From: an uncultured Eubacteriales bacterium
GTDB lineage: Bacteria > Bacillota > Clostridia > Lachnospirales > Lachnospiraceae
Reading direction: 5' to 3'
Length of the DNA stretch: 20,482 nt
Assembly (NCBI GenBank): GCA_900545225.1
Contig: UQXZ01000020.1
Coordinates: forward strand, 1-20,482
Shown: positions 14,927 to 20,482 of the stretch, one piece after another
Layout: every line of letters starts with the position of its first letter
Position numbering within the stretch: position 1 is the first letter of the stretch
Notes under the pieces: model-generated
Told to the model about the DNA's origin: nothing
Seen by the model: the letters and a program-made list of their open reading frames with translations, nothing else
Database searches by the model: none
Program-made: the position numbers and the translations under genes

Positions 14927-14955
14927 ATGATAAGTTATTAAAATATAAATGTCAA
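14927..14955 (-). promoter_or_regulatory. tRNA-Thr promoter
   Basis: On the minus strand a perfect -35 TTGACA (14950-14955), a 17-bp spacer and -10 TATCAT (14927-14932) point at tRNA-Thr about 30 bp away. It begins only 6 bp after the sigH stop. A hairpin AAAGGCTGT/ACAGCCTTT (14902-14924) lies between promoter and tRNA. Confidence 0.8.
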
Positions 14956-14961
14956 CAACGG

Positions 14962-15591
14962 TCAGTCCTTGAAAATCTTCTTCGCTTTCAGCTTTATTCG
15001 CTGCATTGCATTGTCGATTACCTTCTCTTCTTTGTTGAGTTTTGCGGCAATCTGTCTGTAGTCATATTCCATAAACATCATCTCACAAACTGATTGTTCA
15101 AATGGACTTAAGACTGTCATCAGCTTATTTCTTTTTTCAAGATTATCCTCTTTTTTCAGGATAAGAAATTCAGGATTGGATACTCCGTTATCACTTAATA
15201 ATCCCTCATCAGATATATCATTGTCATCCTTATCTTTTTCTGTAGGCAATGACATATTCAGAGGCATGTTTTTCTTATTATTATCCTTTGTGACAGCCGT
15301 TAAAATCTGCCTTTTAATGCATGTATATGCAAATGTGGAAAATTTCGCAGCGCTGTCTTCTTTATAGTCCCTTACAGCCTTATACAGACCTATCATCCCT
15401 TCCTGGATAAGGTCATCCTTATCTCCGCTTACAAGGAAAAAATTCTTTGCTATTTCCAGAACCATATTTTTGTATCTGAGCATAATAGCATCAAAGCAGA
15501 GCGGATCACCATTTTTATACAGATTCAGAAGTTCTTCGTCCGTAAGGTCGCTGTAAGATAAACGGGAATCATTTCGCTCTTTATCGCTCAT
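14962..15591 (-). CDS. sigH: RNA polymerase sigma factor, SigH (sigma-30) type
   Basis: SigH is the alternative sigma factor of the transition phase and early sporulation in Firmicutes. The 209-residue protein has region 2 (FLVSGDKDDLIQEGMIGLY, then FSTFAYTCIKRQI) and region 4 with a helix-turn-helix, YDYRQIAAKLNKEEKVIDNAMQRIK, both close to SigH sequences. Position is strong support: it closes the conserved cysS-mrnC-rlmB-sigH series. yacP, often found between rlmB and sigH, is missing, and secE-nusG do not follow; a tRNA gene does. ATG 15591 has AAGG almost touching it, so the ribosome site is poor. Retention of sigH does not by itself show that the organism sporulates. Confidence 0.88.
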   Translation of the reverse strand: MSDKERNDSRLSYSDLTDEELLNLYKNGDPLCFDAIMLRYKNMVLEIAKNFFLVSGDKDDLIQEGMIGLYKAVRDYKEDSAAKFSTFAYTCIKRQILTAVTKDNNKKNMPLNMSLPTEKDKDDNDISDEGLLSDNGVSNPEFLILKKEDNLEKRNKLMTVLSPFEQSVCEMMFMEYDYRQIAAKLNKEEKVIDNAMQRIKLKAKKIFKD

Positions 15592-15631
15592 ACCTTAAAC
15601 CCGATTGCTTTGTTCATTAACTTGTAACTTT

Positions 15632-15706
15632 GTATGTTAATTACCGTCGTTTTGAATTTCGTATGTTACATTACTCTGGTAGCCGGCACTCTGTATATTA
15701 CATTGT
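15632..15706. repeat. three spaced GTATGTTA-ATTAC repeats before sigH
   Basis: GTATGTTAATTACC (15632-15645), GTATGTTACATTAC (15661-15674) and GTATATTACATTGT (15693-15706) recur at 29 and 32 bp, about three helical turns, in the rlmB-sigH gap; the last overlaps the rlmB stop. They may be operator sites for a sigH-specific promoter, but no clear promoter is visible. Confidence 0.45.
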
Positions 15707-16507
15707 TCTTGCTCTTACTACTTCGTATGCAAGTACACCTGCAGCAACTGAGGCATTTAATGATTCAATCTCACCTCTTACGGGGATAGAAACCGTAAAG
15801 TCACAATTCTTTCTTACAAGCTTGGAAACACCACTTCCCTCGTTACCGATTACAATACCGATGGCACCTGAAAGATTTGCTGTATACATGTTTTCTCCGT
15901 CCATGTCAGCACATGCAATCCAAAGGCCTTTTTCCTTTAACTCCTCTATTGTTCTGTTAATATTTGTAACCTTAACAACAGGTGTGAAGTTAATGGCTCC
16001 GGCACTTGTCTTGGCAACAACAGGAGTAATGCCCGCTGCATGTCTCTTCTCGATAATTACACCGTGAGCACCTGAAACATTTGCTGTTCTGATGATGGCA
16101 CCTAAGTTATGAGGATCTTCGATTTCATCTAAGATAAATACGAATGGTGGCTCACCCTTTTCCTCAGCCTTTGCAAATATATCATCAAGTGTGCCATATG
16201 TACCTTCAGCACACTTTGCAATTACACCCTGGTGATGACCTGTAAGTGAAAGCTCGTTAAGTCTTTCCTTAGTTACAAAATAATAAATTGTATTATTTTT
16301 CTTAGCTTCTCTGAGGATTGTATTGATAGCTCCATCTCGGCAGCCTTCAAGGATAAATACCTTATCAATTGTAACTCCCGCTCTGAATGCTTCGATTACG
16401 GGATTACGGCCTTCAATCTGGCCGTTGTTCTGTACTTCTTCAGTATTTACTTCCTGAGAATTATCTCTTGATTTATCTCTATAATTATTTTTCTTAAAAT
16501 TACCCAT
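15698..16507 (-). CDS. rlmB: 23S rRNA (guanosine-2'-O-)-methyltransferase RlmB (TrmH/SpoU family)
   Basis: RlmB-type SPOUT enzymes methylate a 23S rRNA guanosine (G2251 in E. coli) using S-adenosylmethionine. The 269-residue protein has a charged, probably disordered N terminus (1-30), a substrate-binding L30e-like domain (about 31-105) and a SpoU domain with motif 1 (DPHNLGAIIRTAN, 131-143, with N134 and R140), motif 2 (IGNEGSG, 220-226) and motif 3 (IESLNASVA, 247-255). The trefoil-knot residues look intact. Its ATG overlaps the mrnC stop (TAATG), so translation is coupled. TrmH paralogs are the alternative; the gene order favours RlmB. Confidence 0.93.
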   Translation of the reverse strand: MGNFKKNNYRDKSRDNSQEVNTEEVQNNGQIEGRNPVIEAFRAGVTIDKVFILEGCRDGAINTILREAKKNNTIYYFVTKERLNELSLTGHHQGVIAKCAEGTYGTLDDIFAKAEEKGEPPFVFILDEIEDPHNLGAIIRTANVSGAHGVIIEKRHAAGITPVVAKTSAGAINFTPVVKVTNINRTIEELKEKGLWIACADMDGENMYTANLSGAIGIVIGNEGSGVSKLVRKNCDFTVSIPVRGEIESLNASVAAGVLAYEVVRARTM

Positions 16508-17061
16508 TATTTTTCCTTATTGGCGTCGGCCTGTTCTAAACCGTCCACACCTGTTTTCACTAATTCCACTATTCTGCTTATTCTGCCGGATAAGTATAAG
16601 TATCCTATCAGCGTCTCAAAACCTGTAGCCTTTAAATACTCTCTGAATGAAGCATTTTTTGACTTTGTATTAGGCTTTGAATTAACACCTCTTTTGTAAA
16701 TGGCAGCTTCTTCCTCGCTTAACATCGGAAGAATTATGTCAGCAATACCGCTCTGCGCCTTGGCACTTACAAGTAAAACCGCATCCCTGTTGAGCTTGGC
16801 AACCTGTCTGTTACCCTTAAGCACGAGACTTGTTCGGATTATAAGGTCGTACACACTGTCTCCAACATAGGCAAGCAGAATAGGACTTACAAGCTTAGGG
16901 TCCTTATTGCCAATCTTATCGTCATTTATCAGACCGGCAATAAGGTATGGATCAAGCGAATCTACTGCGTTTACTACCGGTTTATTATCTAAGTCACTAT
17001 TCAACATATTGTCCTGGGATGTATCATCGCCATTCAACATACTGTTTATTTTCTCTTCCAA
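16507..17061 (-). CDS. mrnC: mini-ribonuclease III
   Basis: Mini-III is an RNase III catalytic domain without a double-stranded RNA-binding domain; it trims the 23S rRNA precursor. The core is at about 38-170: LLAYVGDSVYDLIIRT carries the catalytic acidic residues, followed by RGVNSKPNTKSKNASFREYLKATGFETLIGYLYL. The total of 184 residues includes about 35 poorly conserved acidic N-terminal residues. The longest reading begins at a TTG (17061) that overlaps the cysS end by 16 nt and has AGGGA 9 nt upstream. ATG 17040, just after the cysS stop, is a real alternative. Position between cysS and rlmB is the conserved one. Confidence 0.92.
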   Translation of the reverse strand: MEEKINSMLNGDDTSQDNMLNSDLDNKPVVNAVDSLDPYLIAGLINDDKIGNKDPKLVSPILLAYVGDSVYDLIIRTSLVLKGNRQVAKLNRDAVLLVSAKAQSGIADIILPMLSEEEAAIYKRGVNSKPNTKSKNASFREYLKATGFETLIGYLYLSGRISRIVELVKTGVDGLEQADANKEK

Positions 17062-18449
17062 TGTACGCCGTCCCTGCTGTCCTCTAATATAATTCCCTTT
17101 GCTTCAAGCTCATCTCTGATTTCATCAGCTCTTGCGAAATCCTTATTCTTTCTTGCAGCAATTCTTTCTTCAATAAGTTTTTCGATATCGCTGTCAAGAA
17201 GTTCTTCCTTAGGTTCAACATCAAGTCCTAAAACTCCGCATAATGTTACGATTGTATCAGCAAGGAATTTTAAAATATCTGCACTTGATTCTTCATTTGC
17301 ATATGTATTGGCAGCCTTAACAAGGTCAAATATTGCAGCAACAGCAAATGCTGTATTGAAGTCATCATCCATTGCATCTTCAAATGCCTTCTTGCACTTA
17401 TTAACTTCTGCAACAATATTCTGCTCGCTGTCCTTTAATGTACCTGAAGCATTTTCTGCTAATCTGTCGAGTGTGCTTACACATGTCTTAATTCTGTCAA
17501 GCCCATTCTTAGCAGATTCCATAAGCTCATCACTGAAGTTAATAGGATTTCTGTACTGTGCACCAAGCATGAAGAATCTGAGTACTGATAAATCAAACTT
17601 GGCTGCAATATCTCTTACTGTAAGGAAGTTACCGAGAGACTTAGACATTTTCTCCTTGTTGATGTTAAGGAATCCGTTGTGCATCCAGTACTTGGCAAAT
17701 GTCTTGCCATTTGCAGCTTCTGACTGTGCAATTTCATTTTCATGATGTGGGAAAATAAGGTCTTCTCCACCTGCATGGATATCGATCTCTTCACCGAGAT
17801 ACTTCTTAGCCATTACAGAACATTCAATATGCCATCCAGGTCTTCCGTCACTCCATGGTGATGCCCAGAATGGTTCGCCTTCCTTCTTAGGCTTCCATAA
17901 TACGAAATCAAGTGGATCTTCCTTGTTATCCTCGCCTGAAACCTTAATGTCTCTGTGACCTGCTTCAAGATCTTCGATATTCTTGTTAGAAAGCTTACCG
18001 TAGTCGTCAAACTTTCTTACTCTGTAATATACTGTACCATTTGAATTATATGCATATCCCTTGTCGATAAGCGTCTGAATCATGTCAATCATGTCAGGAA
18101 TTACTTCTGTAGCAAGAGGATGAATTACATTCCTGCTCATATTCATACCGTCCATGTCCTTAAGACACTCTTCGATATATCTTGTGGAAATTTCCTCTGA
18201 TGGAACACCTTCTTCAATAGCCTTCTTGATAATCTTGTCATCAATATCAGTAAAGTTTGATACGTATGTTACATCATATCCCTTGTATTCGAGATAACGC
18301 TTAACTGTATCAAAGATAATCATAGGTCTTGCATTTCCGATATGAATAAGGTTGTAAACGGTAGGTCCGCAAACATACATTTTTACCTTTCCCGGTTCAA
18401 CCGGTACAAATTCTTCCTTCTGACCTGTAAGGGTATTATATATTTTCAT
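17046..18449 (-). CDS. cysS: cysteinyl-tRNA synthetase
   Basis: This class I aminoacyl-tRNA synthetase charges tRNA-Cys. The 467-residue length is standard. It has the signature HIGN (36-39), KMSKS (267-271) and zinc ligands C27, C210, H235 and E239 (in FPHHENE), which discriminate cysteine from serine. The C terminus carries the DALR-type helical anticodon region (about 320-467). AGGAG lies 8 nt before ATG 18449. It heads the cysS-mrnC-rlmB-sigH run and has its own promoter 90 bp upstream. No T-box leader is visible. Confidence 0.97.
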   Translation of the reverse strand: MKIYNTLTGQKEEFVPVEPGKVKMYVCGPTVYNLIHIGNARPMIIFDTVKRYLEYKGYDVTYVSNFTDIDDKIIKKAIEEGVPSEEISTRYIEECLKDMDGMNMSRNVIHPLATEVIPDMIDMIQTLIDKGYAYNSNGTVYYRVRKFDDYGKLSNKNIEDLEAGHRDIKVSGEDNKEDPLDFVLWKPKKEGEPFWASPWSDGRPGWHIECSVMAKKYLGEEIDIHAGGEDLIFPHHENEIAQSEAANGKTFAKYWMHNGFLNINKEKMSKSLGNFLTVRDIAAKFDLSVLRFFMLGAQYRNPINFSDELMESAKNGLDRIKTCVSTLDRLAENASGTLKDSEQNIVAEVNKCKKAFEDAMDDDFNTAFAVAAIFDLVKAANTYANEESSADILKFLADTIVTLCGVLGLDVEPKEELLDSDIEKLIEERIAARKNKDFARADEIRDELEAKGIILEDSRDGVHWKRK

Positions 18450-18502
18450 AGAGACTACTCCTAACTCACTAAATTAAACCGTACTAAAGCTTTAAACATA
18501 GC

Positions 18503-18527
18503 AAAAAAAGTCTTTGAGAGACTTTTT
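18503..18527 (-). terminator. terminator-like hairpin at the start of the cysS transcript
   Basis: AAAAAGTCT (18505-18513) pairs with AGACTTTTT (18519-18527) around a 5-nt loop; the minus strand continues in a 7-T run. It lies about 6 nt after the predicted cysS transcription start and about 55 nt before the cysS ATG. It may block read-through or attenuate cysS. Confidence 0.7.
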
Positions 18528-18539
18528 ACATTGCATTTT

Positions 18540-18569
18540 ATTATAATAAATTTCTATGAAAAATGCTAA
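18540..18569 (-). promoter_or_regulatory. predicted cysS promoter
   Basis: On the minus strand -10 TATAAT (18540-18545) has an 18-bp spacer to TTAGCA (18564-18569), a 4 of 6 match to the -35 consensus. The predicted start is near 18533. Confidence 0.55.
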
Positions 18570-18712
18570 TAATATGTAATGAAACATATGGGAGTTTTAA
18601 TGGGACTATGTGATGGTTTTTATAAGAACTTAAATGATGCTGAATAAGGATTTTCAGAGAAGCTTAAATGTTATGTAATAACGATTTTGACGGATATTTA
18701 AATATTGCTATT

Positions 18713-18789
18713 AAAAAAGGAGAAGTAATTTAAGCCATCTCCGCATCGGATTTATTCCAATCCGGAAAGCCTGTATACTTCTCCTTTTT
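18713..18789 (-). terminator. large branched hairpin, probable cysE terminator
   Basis: A perfect 14-bp outer stem (AAAAAGGAGAAGTA 18714-18727 with 18776-18789) encloses about 48 nt that contain a second stem, CGGATT/AATCCG (18747-18752 with 18759-18764). On the minus strand a 6-T run follows. It ends cysE transcription about 95 bp after the stop. The enclosed structure is larger than a simple terminator needs. Confidence 0.65.
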
Positions 18790-18883
18790 CTATATTATTT
18801 TACAAATTATAGGACTTAATAATACATGAACTGTTCGATATATTATTAATGTCCATAAATGTTATTAACATATATTAATATAA

Positions 18884-19549
18884 TTAAAGCTCTGCGAACT
18901 TCTTCTCTAAAATTGCGATTCTTCTCTTGAGCTCTTCATTTTCCAATTTAAGAGCATCAATGTCAGAAACGATTGGATCCGGCATATCAACCTGATCGAG
19001 ATCCTCTACTTCAATCTTGGCATTTACGCCCTTTACAATCTTAGCTGGTATACCAACAACTGTTGTGTCAGATGGAACATCCTTAACTACTACGCTTCCC
19101 GCGCCAATCTTAACATTGTTTCCAATAGTGATTGAACCGAGTACATTGGCACCTGCACCAACTAATACGTTGTTGCCGAGTGTAGGATGTCTCTTACCTT
19201 TTTCCTTACCGGTACCACCAAGTGTAACGCCCTGGTAGAGAGTAACATCATTTCCTACGATTGCTGTCTCACCGATTACAACACCGTGACCGTGATCCAC
19301 GAAGAAGTTTTCTCCGATTGTAGCTCCCGGATGGATTTCAATTCCTGTCTCATGAGCAACCTTCTGAGATAACTTTCTTGCCTCATAAAACTTATCATTT
19401 AAAAATAATTCATGGGCACGAAGATATCCCCATACTGCCCAGAAACTTGGATATAATTCTACTTCGCACTTTGTGTGGATAGCAGGATCTTTTCTCTTAA
19501 TAAGCTCAAACTGCTGCTCTTTATATTCTTCAAATGTTACCTTTTTCAT
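18884..19549 (-). CDS. cysE: serine O-acetyltransferase
   Basis: CysE transfers acetyl from acetyl-CoA to serine, giving the O-acetylserine used by CysK (also in this window). The 221-residue protein has a short N-terminal helical part (1-65) and a left-handed beta-helix of hexapeptide repeats (about 72-170), with GIEIHPGATIG, the catalytic VDHGHGVVIGETA, and the GGTGKEKGKRHPTLG loop. Residues about 195-221 form a predicted coiled coil (LKLENEELKRRIAILEKKF), an added tail. The short N terminus is the Bacillus/Clostridium form. GGGG lies about 7 nt before ATG 19549. Its place upstream of cysS matches the conserved Firmicute order. Confidence 0.95.
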   Translation of the reverse strand: MKKVTFEEYKEQQFELIKRKDPAIHTKCEVELYPSFWAVWGYLRAHELFLNDKFYEARKLSQKVAHETGIEIHPGATIGENFFVDHGHGVVIGETAIVGNDVTLYQGVTLGGTGKEKGKRHPTLGNNVLVGAGANVLGSITIGNNVKIGAGSVVVKDVPSDTTVVGIPAKIVKGVNAKIEVEDLDQVDMPDPIVSDIDALKLENEELKRRIAILEKKFAEL

Positions 19550-19617
19550 AAAGATACCCCTTTTGTTTTATGTTCATACAATTAGCCGTACTTAAATGTA
19601 TATGCGTTGTTAACATT

Positions 19618-19682
19618 ATATGTTTTAACATATTTTAATACTATATGTTTTAGTATTATATATTTTATAAAATATATAATAC
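19618..19682. repeat. cluster of AT-rich palindromes upstream of cysE
   Basis: Three palindromes lie in a row: ATATGTTTTAACATAT (19618-19633, 7-2-7), AATACTA-N7-TAGTATT (19637-19657), and a perfect 30-bp palindrome with zero spacer (19653-19682, left arm GTATTATATATTTTA). They fall 70-130 bp upstream of cysE, where promoter and operator elements would be expected. Confidence 0.65.
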
Positions 19683-19780
19683 ATTGTATATAAACAATTC
19701 AAAATTTTATTGTTATGCTGGCAGACTATGTATGTTTAAACTATTATGTACAGCATATTATATTATGATTGCTTAACATA

Positions 19781-20248
19781 TTAATCAATCATAGCTATTG
19801 CATTTGATGCTATGCCCAGGCCTGCTCCTGTAAATCCTAATCCTTCTTCTGTTGAAGCTTTAACATTTACCTGATTAATATCTATCTCAAGTGCATCAGC
19901 TATATTCTTTCTCATGCTGTCGATATGAGGTCTCATCTTAGGAGCCTGTGCAATGATTGTTGCATCGATATTTACAACGCTATAACCTTCAGCCTTAATA
20001 AGCTTTCCTGTCTCATTAAGTAACTTTAAGCTGTCCGCACCCTTAAATCTCTCGTCAGTGTCCGGGAAATGAAGACCGATATCTCCAAGTGCCGCTGCCC
20101 CAAGAATTGCATCTGAAATAGCATGAAGAAGCACATCCGCATCAGAGTGACCAAGTAATCCCTTTTCATAAGGAATCTTTACTCCTCCGATTATTAAATC
20201 TCTATCTTCCACAAGTTTATGAACATCGTAACCGATTCCAACTCTCAT
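19781..20248 (-). CDS. ispF: 2-C-methyl-D-erythritol 2,4-cyclodiphosphate synthase
   Basis: IspF catalyses the fifth step of the non-mevalonate (MEP) isoprenoid pathway, cyclising CDP-methylerythritol 2-phosphate with release of CMP. The 155-residue length fits. Zinc ligands D8, H10 (GYDVH) and H42 (GHSDADVLLHA) are present, as are LGDIGLHFPDTD and the C-terminal KASTEEGLGFTGAGLGIA. I start at ATG 20248, which has AGG 7 nt upstream and gives the canonical MRVGIGYDVH; an in-frame ATG at 20266 is less likely. It is preceded by a tRNA terminator. ispD, its usual partner, is not adjacent within the window. Confidence 0.96.
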   Translation of the reverse strand: MRVGIGYDVHKLVEDRDLIIGGVKIPYEKGLLGHSDADVLLHAISDAILGAAALGDIGLHFPDTDERFKGADSLKLLNETGKLIKAEGYSVVNIDATIIAQAPKMRPHIDSMRKNIADALEIDINQVNVKASTEEGLGFTGAGLGIASNAIAMID

Positions 20249-20312
20249 ATTTATACCTGTATGCACCAGATGATGCCATACTTACCTTTCTCCCAAAATG
20301 GGCAATAAAAAC

Positions 20313-20340
20313 AAAAAAGGCACCGGAAATCCGATGCCTT
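20313..20340 (-). terminator. terminator of the tRNA-Val/tRNA-Met operon
   Basis: On the minus strand AAGGCATCGG pairs fully (one G-U) with CCGGTGCCTT around an ATTT loop and is followed by six Ts. It lies 8 bp after tRNA-Met. Confidence 0.9.
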
Positions 20341-20348
20341 GAAAGTAG

Positions 20349-20422
20349 TAGCGAGAAAGAGACTTGAACTCTTGACACCACGGGTATGAACCGTGTGCTC
20401 TAGCCAACTGAGCTATCTCGCC
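20349..20422 (-). tRNA. tRNA-Met(CAT), elongator
   Basis: The 74-nt cloverleaf has acceptor GGCGAGA/TCTCGCT (1-72 is G-U), D-arm GCTC/GAGC, anticodon stem CACGG/CCGTG with loop TTCATAC (anticodon CAT), and T-arm AAGAG-TTCAAGT-CTCTT. The anticodon stem lacks the GGG/CCC pairs of an initiator, and the loop matches Bacillus elongator Met rather than Ile2. No CCA is encoded. Confidence 0.93.
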
Positions 20423-20428
20423 AGGATA

Positions 20429-20482
20429 TGGGACCAATAGGGCTCGAACCTATGACCCTCTGCTTGTAAGGCAGATGCTCTC
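20429..20482 (-). tRNA. tRNA-Val(TAC), partial
   Basis: The 3' part is visible: anticodon stem TCTGC/GCAGA with loop CTTACAA (anticodon TAC), T-arm ATAGG-TTCGAGC-CCTAT and acceptor ...GGTCCC with discriminator A. The 5' acceptor strand and most of the D-arm lie beyond the right edge. It is 6 bp from tRNA-Met, in the same operon. Confidence 0.93.

Larger units (their letters stand above)
18450..18883. other. intergenic region between cysE and cysS
   Basis: This 434-bp stretch holds a large branched hairpin near 18713-18789, a cysS promoter at 18540-18569 and a short hairpin at 18503-18527, each listed separately. The middle (18570-18712) has no supported gene. A 15-codon plus-strand frame at 18600-18647 with GGGAG upstream is too short to call. 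Confidence 0.6.

Noticed and set aside
18600..18647. 15-codon plus-strand frame MGLCDGFYKNLNDAE with GGGAG upstream
   Set aside because: It is too short, lacks a promoter and has no gene downstream that it could lead. An in-frame continuation after the stop hints at a gene relic, but that cannot be shown.
18450..18883. T-box riboswitch upstream of cysS
   Set aside because: No T-box core (AGGGTGGNACCGCG-like) and no specifier-loop arrangement could be found on the minus strand.
1..20482. CRISPR array, prophage or transposase
   Set aside because: No regularly spaced repeats, no integrase or transposase motifs and no phage genes were seen on either strand.

Overview
The window looks like core chromosome of a low-GC Firmicute, most likely a Lachnospiraceae-type Clostridium relative. 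The support is AT-rich intergenic DNA, strong AGGAGG ribosome sites, a class I hybrid-cluster protein, ATP-dependent PEP carboxykinase, tRNA genes without an encoded CCA end, and the gene order ispF - cysE - cysS - mrnC - rlmB - sigH, which is conserved across Bacilli and Clostridia. Nearly every gene is on the minus strand. Only a Crp/Fnr regulator and one small membrane protein are on the plus strand.

Layout: 1-923 has no convincing gene. Its left end carries a near-consensus minus-strand promoter and a leader typical of rRNA operons, so an rRNA operon probably starts just off the left edge. 924-3546 holds hcp and a divergent Crp/Fnr (HcpR-like) regulator that share a 310-bp control region with a perfect palindrome. 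3674-4600 is cysK. 4701-7178 is the most unusual gene: a RelA/SpoT-type nucleotidyltransferase, a long unrecognised middle and a C-terminal Nudix hydrolase in one polypeptide. 7259-8402 is a MarR-GNAT fusion followed by a 63-residue membrane protein. 8587-9789 is a peroxide-defence pair (yaaA, bcp). 9881-10032 is a compact, GC-richer structured or MITE-like element. 10044-12439 is a polar amino acid ABC importer. 12698-14278 is pckA, and 14539-14769 is a small two-helix membrane protein. 14828-14899 is tRNA-Thr. 14962-18449 is the sigH, rlmB, mrnC, cysS cluster. 18884-20248 holds cysE and ispF, and the right edge carries tRNA-Met and a partial tRNA-Val.

Functionally, cysE and cysK together make cysteine from serine, and cysS charges it onto tRNA. 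Hcp and its probable regulator handle nitrosative stress; YaaA and Bcp handle peroxide. The strongest candidate for something undescribed is the synthetase-Nudix fusion. It joins a possible alarmone-making (or other pyrophosphotransferase) domain to a possible alarmone-destroying domain, and its synthetase half lacks the usual nucleotide-binding GYxSxH motif. Several start codons given here are downstream of the longest possible ORF because the Shine-Dalgarno sequence decides them.
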